Positions 45,816 through 54,188 of a DNA stretch of 64,000 nt are shown here, in pieces. The DNA comes from JAUHXS01 sp965213575. GTDB taxonomy: Bacteria > Bacteroidota > Bacteroidia > Chitinophagales > JAUHXS01. How positions within the stretch are numbered: position 1 is the first letter of the stretch; every line of letters begins with the position of its first letter. The notes below the pieces were generated by a model, which ran no database searches, was not told the DNA's origin, and saw only the letters and a program-made list of their open reading frames with translations. The stretch spans positions 1 through 64,000 of the forward strand of contig CBDBZN010000014.1 of the NCBI GenBank assembly GCA_965213575.1, given 5' to 3'. The translations under genes were made by a program, and so were the position numbers.

Positions 45816-47609
45816 CTATTTGTTTCCAAACATCCTTTCTAACTCATTTAATTGTTGGGTGATTACCGTTTTTTTACCCGATGGTGTATAATTCGGATAG
45901 GTACAGGCAAATAATCTATCGATTACTTCATTCATTTCTTCTATGGATAATTTTCTGCCTTTTTTAAGCGCAGTGCTTTTTGCTAAAGAGCGAAGTAAAC
46001 TTTCTCTAATATCTAAGCTAAGATTGCTACTGTTGTATTTAAACTGTTCTAAAATTTGTTCTATTAAGGTTTCTGCATTAGCATCCTCTGAAATATCGGG
46101 AGGCATGCCATTAATAACAAAAGTATTTTTTCCAAATTCTTCTATATCAAATCCTAGTTGATTTAAATTAGGCAAAATATCTTTTAGCAACGCCGCATCA
46201 GTAGGATTCAGCTCTATCGTTTGAGAGAAAAGCTCTTGCTGCGTAGTACTTATTTGGTTTTCCAAAGACCTGGTGAGCTCTTCATATATAATCCTTTCAT
46301 GAGCTGCTTGCTGGTCAATAATGATAAACCCGGATTTGATGGGAGAAATAATGTATTTATTATGAATTTGATAAGGTGTTTTATCTGAAGGCTTGCCGTC
46401 TAGTCCATTGTCTGAAAAAAAAATTGGAGACATCTGACTAGGCGCCTTTGCAATACCATAAATTTTTTCCCATTCTTCCGTTTTAGTGTGTAAACTCGGA
46501 TTTCTAAAAGATCGGTCTATAGCAAAATTACTTGCTTGAATATCTTTTGGAGGGCCCATTTTAACGCTTTGTAGGTTGCTAAAGCTCACCTCTTGATCAA
46601 AGTCGATAGAAGGAGCCACATTATATTGGCCTAAAGCGTGTTTTACTGAAGATTGTATGAATGCATATAATATTCTTTCATCATCAAACTTGATCTCTTG
46701 TTTAGTAGGATGAACATTAATATCAATGCGTTTAGGATCTATTTCTAATGATAAAACATATAAAGGAAAACTTTTATCAGGAATGATATCCTGATAAGCC
46801 TTCATCAAAGCATGGTTTAGATAAGGACTTTTAATAAACCGCTGATTGACGAAAAAATATTGCTCGCCTCGTGTTTTTTTAGCAAATTCCGATTTACCTA
46901 CAAATCCGATGATATTAACCACTTCTGTTTGTTCATCGACCGGTATAAGTTTTTGGTTATATTTATCACCAAATATGCCAATAATTCTTTGCCGTAAGTT
47001 ACCCGGCTTTAATCTAAAAACTTCCTGGTCATTATGATACAGATCAAAACCTATATCATTGTGAATGAGTGCAATTCGTTGAAATTCATCTAAGATATGC
47101 CGCATTTCTACAGCGGGCGACTTTAAAAAGTTTCTTCTGGCCGGCACATTGTAAAATAAATTTTTAACCACAATATTTGTCCCGGATTTTGTCTGGCAAG
47201 CTTCCTGTTTTTTTACCTCAGAACCTTCTATGAGGATGCAAGTTCCTAATTCCTCCTCCTTTCTTTTTGTTTTAAGCTCTACCTGCGCAATAGCAGCGAT
47301 AGAGGCTAACGCTTCTCCTCTAAACCCCATTGTTCGGATAACAAAGAGGTCATCAACCGATTTAATCTTGGAAGTAGCATGTTTCTCAAAACACATTCGA
47401 GCATCTGTTTCAGACATACCCGACCCGTCATCAATCACTTGGATCAATTTGTTTCCTGATTCTTTAACAATTAGTTGGATAGACGTAGCTCCGGCATCAA
47501 TAGCATTTTCCATTAGTTCTTTTACCGCAGAAGCAGGCCTTTGAATAACTTCTCCGGCAGCGATTTGATTGGCTACTGCATCCGGTAATAAATTAATTAC
47601 ATCTGTCAT
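45816..47609 (-). CDS. mutL: DNA mismatch repair protein MutL
   Basis: A 597-residue MutL. The GHKL ATPase part has VKELMENAIDAGATSIQL, VIDDGSGMSETDAR, TMGFRGEALASIAAIA and TKSGTNIVVKNLFYNVPAR; then the transducer domain with INVHPTKQEIKF. The C-terminal dimerisation domain carries IIIDQQAAHERIIYEE where endonuclease-type MutL has DQHAxxERxxYE, so the His is replaced by Gln; the late motif ACTYPNYTPSGKK replaces the CPHGRP site. Both changes are usual in Bacteroidota as far as I recall. It coordinates mismatch repair after MutS. The start overlaps nothing; the small membrane protein ends one base upstream. Confidence 0.94.
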   Translation of the reverse strand: MTDVINLLPDAVANQIAAGEVIQRPASAVKELMENAIDAGATSIQLIVKESGNKLIQVIDDGSGMSETDARMCFEKHATSKIKSVDDLFVIRTMGFRGEALASIAAIAQVELKTKRKEEELGTCILIEGSEVKKQEACQTKSGTNIVVKNLFYNVPARRNFLKSPAVEMRHILDEFQRIALIHNDIGFDLYHNDQEVFRLKPGNLRQRIIGIFGDKYNQKLIPVDEQTEVVNIIGFVGKSEFAKKTRGEQYFFVNQRFIKSPYLNHALMKAYQDIIPDKSFPLYVLSLEIDPKRIDINVHPTKQEIKFDDERILYAFIQSSVKHALGQYNVAPSIDFDQEVSFSNLQSVKMGPPKDIQASNFAIDRSFRNPSLHTKTEEWEKIYGIAKAPSQMSPIFFSDNGLDGKPSDKTPYQIHNKYIISPIKSGFIIIDQQAAHERIIYEELTRSLENQISTTQQELFSQTIELNPTDAALLKDILPNLNQLGFDIEEFGKNTFVINGMPPDISEDANAETLIEQILEQFKYNSSNLSLDIRESLLRSLAKSTALKKGRKLSIEEMNEVIDRLFACTYPNYTPSGKKTVITQQLNELERMFGNK

Positions 47610-47873
47610 CTAATAGAATAAATAGTATGCTATTAAAGATAAAATAATTACTATAATAAGTAACCGCATACTTCTGGTTTTGTGCTCAGACCTGGAAAAT
47701 TGTCTGTTTTGCCTATATAGATGAGTGATATTCCCCTTAAATTCTCCTTTTGCCTTTTTCTCTGCATTTTCTATTCGCTGTTCTAATTCTTCTTTAACCG
47801 GATCATAATATAACGGTTGATAGTCAAATTTACGAGAAGAAGGAAGGCGAGAAAATTTAATAAAGAGAACCAT
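47610..47873 (-). CDS. Small membrane protein upstream of mutL
   Basis: An 87-residue protein with a basic, Glu/Lys-rich N-terminal part (PLYYDPVKEELEQRIENAEK), a basic middle (NRQFSRSEHKTRS) and one C-terminal membrane helix (LLIIVIILSLIAYYLFY). I do not recognise a domain. Its stop codon directly abuts the mutL start, so the two are co-transcribed. Small tail-anchored proteins next to mutL occur in other Bacteroidota. Confidence 0.72.
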   Translation of the reverse strand: MVLFIKFSRLPSSRKFDYQPLYYDPVKEELEQRIENAEKKAKGEFKGNITHLYRQNRQFSRSEHKTRSMRLLIIVIILSLIAYYLFY

Positions 47874-47941
47874 TTATAAAACTTTTAATTCCTTGAAAAT
47901 TAATATATAAATTTAACAATCAAATTTAAAATATATCACTA

Positions 47942-48475
47942 CTAAAGGCATCCTAACTTTTTAGCCGTTTTGCTTTCTTGTTTATTAAAGAGTGCTAAAA
48001 TAGCTTTGAATACTTGTTTGCCTACTACTAACCCGAACAGTACCATCATAATATAAGGTAAATAATCAGGCAAATAAGTATACACTAAAATGAGCGTAGT
48101 CAGTAACACACCCAGGCCAATAAAAAACTTTTTTAGAAATGACTTACCTGCTTTATTAATAGCATTTTTCTTTAGTTGGTTAATAGCTTCCATTAATTTT
48201 TGATGGATTTCTTTCATGGATAATCCTCCAATATTAATAATATAAGCCTGCTTATCTAACTTATGGTGATTAAAGTTATCATTATCAACCAACAGAATTG
48301 GCGATTGTTTACCTATATCAGTAATATTTGAAACCGAAGAATAGGTGAAAAAATTTAATACAGACGACTTAAGTTGTAAATTGATAATCAACTGCCTCAA
48401 GCCGGATATTAAATCTCTTTGATCAGAGATCAGATATACATTAAATATGTCTTTATCCATATCAATATAACGCAT
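47942..48475 (-). CDS. Hypothetical protein with degenerate receiver-like N-terminus and two membrane helices
   Basis: A 177-residue protein. The N-terminal ~95 residues alternate hydrophobic strands and helices (FNVYLISDQRDLISGLRQLI, SPILLVDNDNFNHHKL, AYIINIGGLSMKEIHQKLM), which recalls a receiver domain, but the acid pocket is missing. The C-terminal part has two membrane helices (IGLGVLLTTLILVYTYLPDY and IMMVLFGLVVG). It could be a membrane-bound pseudo-receiver; that is a guess from pattern only. A second Met at residue 6 is an alternative start. Confidence 0.6.
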   Translation of the reverse strand: MRYIDMDKDIFNVYLISDQRDLISGLRQLIINLQLKSSVLNFFTYSSVSNITDIGKQSPILLVDNDNFNHHKLDKQAYIINIGGLSMKEIHQKLMEAINQLKKNAINKAGKSFLKKFFIGLGVLLTTLILVYTYLPDYLPYIMMVLFGLVVGKQVFKAILALFNKQESKTAKKLGCL

Positions 48476-48550
48476 ATTTCAGTATGAATAGTTCCTCCAT
48501 AAAATATAGTATTTTTACAGCATAATAGGTCAAAATACGTATTATAGCTA

Positions 48551-49213
48551 ATGAGCAAAGGTAAGTTAGAAAAATTCGCAGATATTGGCGAGATGCCCAA
48601 CGTTTTTCAAGACGGCACTCCTATTCCTGTTAAACCGGTAGGTTTTGAAAAAGGCTGGTATCAAGGCTATTTTAAAAATGATCACCCAATAGTTTTGGAG
48701 CTAGCTTGTGGCAAAGGTGATTATACAATAGCATTAGCTGAAAAGTACCCTGACAAAAATTTTATTGGTGTAGATATTAAAGGAAATAGAATATGGACCG
48801 GTGCCAAAGCTGCTTTGGATAAAAAATTATATAATGTACTATTTCTCAGAACATACATAGATAAACTACCACAATTTTTTGAAAAAAATACTGTTTCAGA
48901 AATATGGATCACTTTTCCCGACCCGTATCTTAAAAAAAGCAAAAGCAGTAAACGCCTAACCTCCCCACCTTTCTTAGCTAGATACAAACAAGTTCTAAAA
49001 CCTGAAGGCCTTGTTCAACTAAAAACTGATTCACCGGAGTTATTCGAATTTACCAAAGAGGTGCTGACTGAAAAAGATATTCAGCCTGTATCTTTAATTA
49101 ATGATGTTTATGAAGAAGATCATGGAGATGAAAGGCTTTTCATACAGACATATTATGAAAAAATGCACTTAGAAAAAGGGCGTATAATACGTTTTATTTC
49201 CTTCAGGCTCTGA
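48551..49213 (+). CDS. trmB: tRNA (guanine-N7-)-methyltransferase
   Basis: A 220-residue TrmB that methylates G46 in tRNA. SAM site LELACGKGDYTIALAEKYPD followed by FIGVDIKGNRIWTGAK; the family motif WITFPDPYLKKSKSSKRLT; then FLARYKQVLKPEGLVQLKTD and a late RLFIQTYYEKMHLEKG. Length and order are normal for the bacterial form. It is divergent from the pseudo-receiver gene and convergent with doxX-like. Confidence 0.94.
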   Translation: MSKGKLEKFADIGEMPNVFQDGTPIPVKPVGFEKGWYQGYFKNDHPIVLELACGKGDYTIALAEKYPDKNFIGVDIKGNRIWTGAKAALDKKLYNVLFLRTYIDKLPQFFEKNTVSEIWITFPDPYLKKSKSSKRLTSPPFLARYKQVLKPEGLVQLKTDSPELFEFTKEVLTEKDIQPVSLINDVYEEDHGDERLFIQTYYEKMHLEKGRIIRFISFRL

Positions 49214-49228
49214 TAAAAGCATTTGCAA

Positions 49229-49618
49229 TTAATCCAATACTGCTTTTTTACTGAGTAATGTTTTGTAATAACCTCTGTACGCCCAAGCTAAAAATAAGTG
49301 CAGCCCTAACATAACTATAGCCATTGGCAATCCTTCAGGAGCTAAACATAGATGGAAGAAAAAAATATTCAATGTAATTGGCAATAAAATCACTAAACCT
49401 AAAGGAAGAAATAAACCGGTTAATAATATAATACCTCCCAACACTTCTACTGATTTTAATAATGGAAAGAAATAACCTGATACTTTCAGGCCAGTCATAA
49501 ATGTTAAGGCATCTCCTTCCATGGGTGGGACAGGAATAAATTGGAAAAATCCATTTAATCCGAAAACAAAGAAAACTAGTCCGAGAATTATTCTAGCTAT
49601 TAATACTGCAATTTTCAT
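49229..49618 (-). CDS. DoxX-like membrane protein
   Basis: A ~129-residue protein with four membrane helices: IAVLIARIILGLVFFVFGLN, KSVEVLGGIILLTGLFL, LVILLPITLNIFFFHL and IVMLGLHLFLAWA. The FGLNGFFQFIP loop and PLLKSVEVLGGIILL are typical of DoxX (PF07681). ATG at 49618 (MKIAVLIARI) is chosen; the upstream extension to 49663 has no family match. Some DoxX proteins take part in thiosulfate oxidation or membrane redox stress; nothing here decides that. Confidence 0.82.
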   Translation of the reverse strand: MKIAVLIARIILGLVFFVFGLNGFFQFIPVPPMEGDALTFMTGLKVSGYFFPLLKSVEVLGGIILLTGLFLPLGLVILLPITLNIFFFHLCLAPEGLPMAIVMLGLHLFLAWAYRGYYKTLLSKKAVLD

Positions 49619-49716
49619 AAAATAAAGTTTTGTTTCTTTGCAATTTACAACAATCTGCAACAAAGTAAAATTCGTTCCAATCTTTTAATTTACTCTACCT
49701 TTTAGTAACATAGCTA

Positions 49717-50232
49717 TTAAGCTACCGGCTTAAACTGCTCAAAGCTTTGCTTACAATTATTGCAAAAATGGATAGCTCTACATAACGTGCTGCCAAAGGT
49801 AGATTTTAGAGAAGTATTTGTACTGTCACAAAAAGGGCACTCCACATTTTGAAGCATACCAGCTTCTATATCTCCGGCATGACTAGGTGGAGGGGCCAAT
49901 CCGAATTTTTTTAAGATTTTCTTTCCTTTCTCCGTGATGCGGTTACTATCCCATTGAATATCATAATTTACTTGCACATCCACTTTATTAATACCTAATT
50001 GCTTTATGTTATCCTGAATTTGTTTTTTAATAGATTGTTGCAATACTTCAATAGCAGGACACGCCGCGAAAGTAGGCGTCATCGTTACAGTAACTGCTTT
50101 ATGATCATCTACGCTAACATTAGTGATCATACCCAGATCAACCACCGATATAGCAGGTATCTCCGGGTCTTTCACCTCCTCAAGTGCTTTCCATATGTCT
50201 TTCTCTAATTGAGAAAATTCAATATTCAACAT
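49717..50232 (-). CDS. paaD: 1,2-phenylacetyl-CoA epoxidase, subunit D
   Basis: A 171-residue PaaD (also called PaaJ). The N-terminal MIP18/DUF59 domain shows ALEEVKDPEIPAISVVDLGM and TPTFAACPAIEVL. The C-terminal zinc-ribbon has CPFCDSTNTS and later HFCNNCKQSFEQFKP, four cysteines in all. PaaD likely assists iron-centre assembly of the PaaABC epoxidase. It is the last paa gene of the operon in the window; no paaE reductase follows. Confidence 0.92.
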   Translation of the reverse strand: MLNIEFSQLEKDIWKALEEVKDPEIPAISVVDLGMITNVSVDDHKAVTVTMTPTFAACPAIEVLQQSIKKQIQDNIKQLGINKVDVQVNYDIQWDSNRITEKGKKILKKFGLAPPPSHAGDIEAGMLQNVECPFCDSTNTSLKSTFGSTLCRAIHFCNNCKQSFEQFKPVA

Positions 50233-50309
50233 TTAAAATTTAGACTTCTATAATCTTCCAATCCTTAGTTTTTCAATTTGTAATCTGTAATCTTCAATCT
50301 TCAATTCAT

Positions 50310-51086
50310 CTACCATTCAGCATTCGCATCAATTGACAAAACTTCCGTCATTTCATCTAAAAGTGGCTTAAGATATTCGGTATGATATCCTTTTCTTCCA
50401 CCTAAAGCAGGTTCTAATGACCTGGCATCCGGCATTTTAAGATTTGATCGCTCGATAACAGGTTGGATAGCAGCTAGCCATTGTTCTTTAATGGCTTTTT
50501 CACCTACAAAAACGTTTTCTGAAGTTAACTTATTTTCATAATCGCCTTCTTCAAAAATACCAAGTGCTAATGGAAATGCTTCGTCTAAAGAAGCTTGCAT
50601 TCTCGCATGGCTTTCTTCAGAGCCATTGCCCAGCTGCTGTAACCAAGTATCTGCATGAATAATGTGATATTTAATTTCCCCTTTTACCTTTTTGGCAAAG
50701 TTCGCTAAAGGCTGATAGCTTGAACTGGCTAACGCTGTATACCTTATATATTCTGCGTGATTAAACAAAAAATTTCTCACTAAGCTAAAGTCATACCCTC
50801 CATCTTCTGAACTTCCTGCTCCCCATATCGGATATTCTACTAAATGGCAGCATTTAAAATTACTTTCGTTTCTTTTAAACCCAAGCGTGTCCGGATCAGC
50901 TTCACTAAACTGTTCATTTAATATTTGGTATAGATTATAAGCATGTCCTACTTTATCTTGTGCCATGGATGCAAATGAGATGTCTTCCTCTAGAGTAGGC
51001 CCTAATCCGGTCCATTCAGAATTTCTATGTCCAATAATTAAGGCGTCATCAGCCATTTTGTATAATAGTTCTTTTATATGTTCCAC
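50310..51086 (-). CDS. paaC: 1,2-phenylacetyl-CoA epoxidase, subunit C
   Basis: A 258-residue ferritin-like structural subunit of the PaaABC(E) epoxidase that starts aerobic phenylacetate breakdown by epoxidising the ring of phenylacetyl-CoA. Signatures: MADDALIIGHRNSEWTGLGP, SFASMAQDKVGHAYNLYQIL, VRNFLFNHAEYIRYTALASS, and EIKYHIIHADTWLQQLGNG. PaaC keeps the fold but few of the iron ligands of PaaA. It is separated from paaB by the DUF2442/DUF4160 pair. Confidence 0.94.
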   Translation of the reverse strand: MEHIKELLYKMADDALIIGHRNSEWTGLGPTLEEDISFASMAQDKVGHAYNLYQILNEQFSEADPDTLGFKRNESNFKCCHLVEYPIWGAGSSEDGGYDFSLVRNFLFNHAEYIRYTALASSSYQPLANFAKKVKGEIKYHIIHADTWLQQLGNGSEESHARMQASLDEAFPLALGIFEEGDYENKLTSENVFVGEKAIKEQWLAAIQPVIERSNLKMPDARSLEPALGGRKGYHTEYLKPLLDEMTEVLSIDANAEW

Positions 51087-51142
51087 CTATTTTAATTTTT
51101 AATGTTGAGTTTTAAATGTTTAATGAAAATGATAAAATATAA

Positions 51143-51403
51143 TTAAATAACTTCTCCCATTTCATATAATGTATCCGGACAAAAATCGACGCCATTAGGC
51201 CAATAAATACTTTTCATTTCTGTATTAAGTTCTACTTTTTTAAAATATTCAGGAGTTAGAAGTTGTTTATACATACTCTTGTGAGTCGTACTTTTCTGTT
51301 CTAATTTATTGCGTAAATCAATTTGTTTAACCTCACCGGTATTAAATTTTAAATATAATTTATAAGGTTTTATATCAATTATTTCTTCTACAAGGTGTAT
51401 CAT
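51143..51403 (-). CDS. DUF2442 domain protein (pair partner)
   Basis: An 86-residue protein with the DUF2442 pattern: a beta hairpin (PYKLYLKFNTGEVKQIDL), a middle helix, and the conserved YFKKVELNTEMKSIYWPNGVD followed by CPDTLYE. DUF2442 and DUF4160 genes occur together and behave like a toxin-antitoxin-type pair, though the biochemical role is unproven. It begins five bases after the DUF4160 gene. The pair interrupts the paaB-paaC junction. Confidence 0.8.
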   Translation of the reverse strand: MIHLVEEIIDIKPYKLYLKFNTGEVKQIDLRNKLEQKSTTHKSMYKQLLTPEYFKKVELNTEMKSIYWPNGVDFCPDTLYEMGEVI

Positions 51404-51408
51404 AATAA

Positions 51409-51670
51409 TTATTTCAATGGTGATATTTTTTTGATGTTTGGAAGCTCCTTTTGGGTTTCTTTCCAGTTTTGCATTAATTCATCTTGATGTATTTCAATCC
51501 ATGCTTGAACTAAGCGAAGCTGTTTAGTAGGTAGGCTGCCTTCCATTATTTCAGCAGAATCTAATTTTAAAACAGCAAAGTATTCATTATATTTTGCATG
51601 TAAATGCGGTGGATTATGATCGTCTGCATACATATATATTATTATTCCAAAAAATCTTGATATCAGGCAT
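51409..51670 (-). CDS. DUF4160 domain protein, 5' end frameshifted
   Basis: The DUF4160 core MYADDHNPPHLHAKYNEYFA and LRLVQAWIEIHQDELM is clear. The usual N-terminus (MPxISRFFGIxIYMY) is visible just upstream but out of frame: ATGCCTG at 51670 followed by ATATCAAGATTTTTTGG, so two bases appear missing (or one extra) in the second or third codon. Translation could still start at an internal ATG (51633), giving 74 residues without the first strand. DUF4160 proteins pair with DUF2442. The break may be real inactivation or a sequence error. Confidence 0.78.
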
Positions 51671-51705
51671 AACTTTAAACTCTAGACTTTCAACCTTAAA
51701 TTAAT

Positions 51706-52107
51706 CTATATTCCAAAATAATTCGTACTCACACCACTTTTCATGTTATTTTCTTGTTGAAACTTCTCCACTTTTTCCCGCACTTTGTAAAAGTCGCCGT
51801 CTCTGTATTTTTTTTCAGGAGTTGTTTCAAAGATATCTTCATCTTCATAATTAAAAGTGTATACCTCCGAGGATTTCACTACCCAGATGTTAGCACTTTT
51901 AAAACGGCGTCCGTATTGTTCTTTAGCAAAAACTAATGCCAATTCCGGATTAGGTGCATGGACAATACCTTCATGCCGAGCTTGATCACCTCTTTTCTTT
52001 TGATGAAAAACCTCATAGGTTTGCCAGTGTTTATGAGCTTCTGTTTGTACCCGATCTTCATTGATCAAGTCAAGTCGTTGCATTCTGGGGTCTAATGACT
52101 GTGTCAT
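51706..52107 (-). CDS. paaB: 1,2-phenylacetyl-CoA epoxidase, subunit B
   Basis: A 133-residue PaaB, a small beta-rich subunit that bridges PaaAC dimers. Signatures: TYEVFHQKKRGDQARHEGIV, HAPNPELALVFAKEQYGRR, and IWVVKSSEVYTF. The C-terminal part is acidic and aromatic. The N-terminus is longer than the shortest PaaB forms (about 30 extra residues), which is usual in Bacteroidota. Lies between the truncated helix-bundle gene and the DUF4160 gene. Confidence 0.9.
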   Translation of the reverse strand: MTQSLDPRMQRLDLINEDRVQTEAHKHWQTYEVFHQKKRGDQARHEGIVHAPNPELALVFAKEQYGRRFKSANIWVVKSSEVYTFNYEDEDIFETTPEKKYRDGDFYKVREKVEKFQQENNMKSGVSTNYFGI

Positions 52108-52150
52108 AATTTTAAGATTGATAATTACAGATTACAAAATAACAGATTTT

Positions 52151-52327
52151 TTATTTTATTGATACTGTTTTAGATATCGAAATAGAAAAAGTCGCTCGTC
52201 TTAACTGATCTCTTATTCCCCAATCATTTTTAAACTTTTCAGAAGAAGTTAATTCAAGTACCTTAATAGCAACCTTTGAAGCTTTAGTCCAAACTTCTAA
52301 ATCCTCAAATTTTTTAACCGTACCCAT
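52151..52327 (-). pseudogene. Truncated four-helix-bundle (23S rRNA IVS-type) protein
   Basis: A 58-codon frame, MGTVKKFEDLEVWTKASKVA then VLELTSSEKF and RDQLRRATFSISISK, matches the first half of the four helix bundle family (TIGR02436, once called S23 or IVP). The full family is about 115-125 residues and continues after RRAxxSIxxNIAEG; here the frame ends right after SISISK with a stop, so only two helices remain. It lies between paaA and paaB. Most likely a degraded insertion, possibly still translated. Confidence 0.7.
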
Positions 52328-52367
52328 AATAATTTGTAATCAGCAATTTTTAACTTGTAATTAATTT

Positions 52368-53357
52368 CTAAGCTAAAGGCAAAACATATTTCTCTTTCGG
52401 TTGAAACAACGCTTCTCTAACCCATTTACCTTTTTCTTCTGCCCATCGGCGGACGGCTAATCGTTCTGCATTACAAGGCCCATCTCCTCTAATTACTTTA
52501 AAAAACTCATCCCAATCAGGCTCGGTGTAAGCCCATATACCGGTTTCTTCATCTCTTTTAAGATTAGGATCAGGCAATGTTAAGCCTAGCTCCCATATTT
52601 TAGGCACATACGTATCTAAAAATTGATTTCTCATTTCATCATTACTGGCTAGTTTCACTTTCCATTTCATCAATTTTTCTGAATGTACAGATTGTTTGTC
52701 AGATGGGCCAAAAAAGTGCATAATCGGTGGCCACCATCTGTTAAGTGCTTCTTGCAACATTTTTCGCTGCTCTTTCGTGCCAACAGCAAGCGCTACAAAA
52801 GCATCATGGCCTTGCTTTAGGTGAAAAGCTTCTTCAAAACATATTCTATCCAATGCTCTGCAATAAGGCCCGTAAGAACCTTTTGAATTAGTAATTTGGT
52901 TAATAATAGCTGCTGCATCAATTAAAAATCCTATTACTGTAACATCTGCCCATGTTTCTGCCGGATAATTAAATACGTTGGAGTATTTTGATTTTCCACT
53001 TAACAAGTCGTTAAACATATCTTCTCGAGACTTTCCTAATGTTTCTGCGGCAGCGTATAACAATTGTCCATGGCCAATCTCATCTTGCACTTTTGCCATA
53101 ATCGAAAGCTTTCGCCTAAAACCGGGTGCACGAGTAATCCAAGTGCCCTCAGGCAAGGACCCGATAATCTCTGAATGTGCATGTTGCTCGATCATCCTGA
53201 TCAACTGCTTTCTGTACTCAGCAGGCATCCAATCGTTGGGTTCAATTTTTTCTCCTTTTTCGATACGATCTTCAAACGCTGCTAGCTTTTGATCATCATC
53301 GCCTTCAGTTAAGTTTTTATGCTTTTCATTAGGATCTATATAGGCATTTCCGTACAT
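52368..53357 (-). CDS. paaA: 1,2-phenylacetyl-CoA epoxidase, catalytic subunit A
   Basis: A 329-residue PaaA, the diiron catalytic subunit. Iron-ligand motifs: QHAHSEIIGSLPEG, KVQDEIGHGQLLYAAAETLG (ExxH), and CFEEAFHLKQGHDAF (ExxH). Substrate-pocket segments NYPAETWADVTVIGFLIDAAA and RWWPPIMHFFGPSDK follow. It uses O2 and electrons from PaaE to epoxidise phenylacetyl-CoA. Its ATG lies only two bases after the HepT-like stop codon, so expression is tied to the upstream TA-like genes and the TetR regulator. Confidence 0.95.
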   Translation of the reverse strand: MYGNAYIDPNEKHKNLTEGDDDQKLAAFEDRIEKGEKIEPNDWMPAEYRKQLIRMIEQHAHSEIIGSLPEGTWITRAPGFRRKLSIMAKVQDEIGHGQLLYAAAETLGKSREDMFNDLLSGKSKYSNVFNYPAETWADVTVIGFLIDAAAIINQITNSKGSYGPYCRALDRICFEEAFHLKQGHDAFVALAVGTKEQRKMLQEALNRWWPPIMHFFGPSDKQSVHSEKLMKWKVKLASNDEMRNQFLDTYVPKIWELGLTLPDPNLKRDEETGIWAYTEPDWDEFFKVIRGDGPCNAERLAVRRWAEEKGKWVREALFQPKEKYVLPLA

Positions 53358-53359
53358 GA

Positions 53360-53797
53360 TTAAAATTTATGATTTACGATTGCAGAATTATTAAGCCATT
53401 TAATAATTTGATCACAATACTTTTTATATTCTTTACTAGTTAATGCTATTGCTCTGAAAAGAATTTCTTCTTCTAATTTTTGATATTGGTGGATAATGGT
53501 ATTTCGCAATCCTACTGAGCGAGATATATTATTAGCAAACTCAGTAGACAAAACTTTCATTTCTCCTAACTTAACAAATGATTCTTTTCCGGATAGGGTT
53601 GCTTGATTAAACTGTTCTCTTAAAATATGTTGGTTAATATCAATGGCACAATCCACAATTTTTTCAATCAATCTTTCAACTAAATGAAATATCTTATAAT
53701 CCTCTAATGCTTGAATAGAAGAAACATTTAAATTATCAATCTTATCAATATCTATTTGAATCATTTTAAGTTTTTGATAAATAAAATCTTCATTCAT
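53360..53797 (-). CDS. HepT-like ribonuclease toxin (DUF86)
   Basis: A 145-residue all-helical HEPN protein. The HEPN catalytic motif Rx4-6HxY is intact in RNTIIHQYQ. The helices LVERLIEKIVDCAIDINQHI and FVKLGEMKVLSTEFANNIS fit HepT/DUF86. In HepT-MntA modules HepT is an RNase or tRNA nuclease silenced by AMPylation by MntA. The start overlaps the MntA-like gene by eight bases. The stop is two bases from paaA. Confidence 0.82.
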   Translation of the reverse strand: MNEDFIYQKLKMIQIDIDKIDNLNVSSIQALEDYKIFHLVERLIEKIVDCAIDINQHILREQFNQATLSGKESFVKLGEMKVLSTEFANNISRSVGLRNTIIHQYQKLEEEILFRAIALTSKEYKKYCDQIIKWLNNSAIVNHKF

Positions 53798-54188
53798 GAC
53801 TTGCGTCTTTAATCATTTTTTCTTTTGTCAAATCATAATACTTCTTGTGATCCCAGTACATTCGCTGTCCGGCATTTAGATATTGATTAACGAAACTTTC
53901 CTCCCCATAAAGTTTTTGATTAGTGAGTGCCATCTCATTTTTCAGCAGAGGACTTGCATCACTCCAGTAAACCAAATCCACTTTATCACGATTAAAAACA
54001 TTTGATAAGTCGTGTATGCAATCCAATAATTCATCAAAAGAAAGTCTTCCTTTTCTAATATAACAAATATCCACATCGTTAGCTGTATCCGTCCGATGAA
54101 CCATAGATCCGTATAATACTAAGCCTTTAATATCATATTTATTAGCAATGGGCTCGATAGCGCTTATTATTTTATCAGTCAAGTTCAT
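53790..54188 (-). CDS. MntA-like nucleotidyltransferase antitoxin
   Basis: A 132-residue minimal nucleotidyltransferase. The catalytic signature is LVLYGSMVHRTDTANDVDIC: Gly-Ser, nine residues, then Asp-Val-Asp; a third acidic residue is likely Asp in DKVDLVYWSD. In the HepT-MntA family this protein adds AMP to the toxin tyrosine and neutralises it. The start overlaps the TetR stop (ATGA), so it is translationally coupled to the regulator. The C-terminus (NAGQRMYWDHKKYYDLTKEK) is typical of the pair. Confidence 0.83.
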   Translation of the reverse strand: MNLTDKIISAIEPIANKYDIKGLVLYGSMVHRTDTANDVDICYIRKGRLSFDELLDCIHDLSNVFNRDKVDLVYWSDASPLLKNEMALTNQKLYGEESFVNQYLNAGQRMYWDHKKYYDLTKEKMIKDASHE

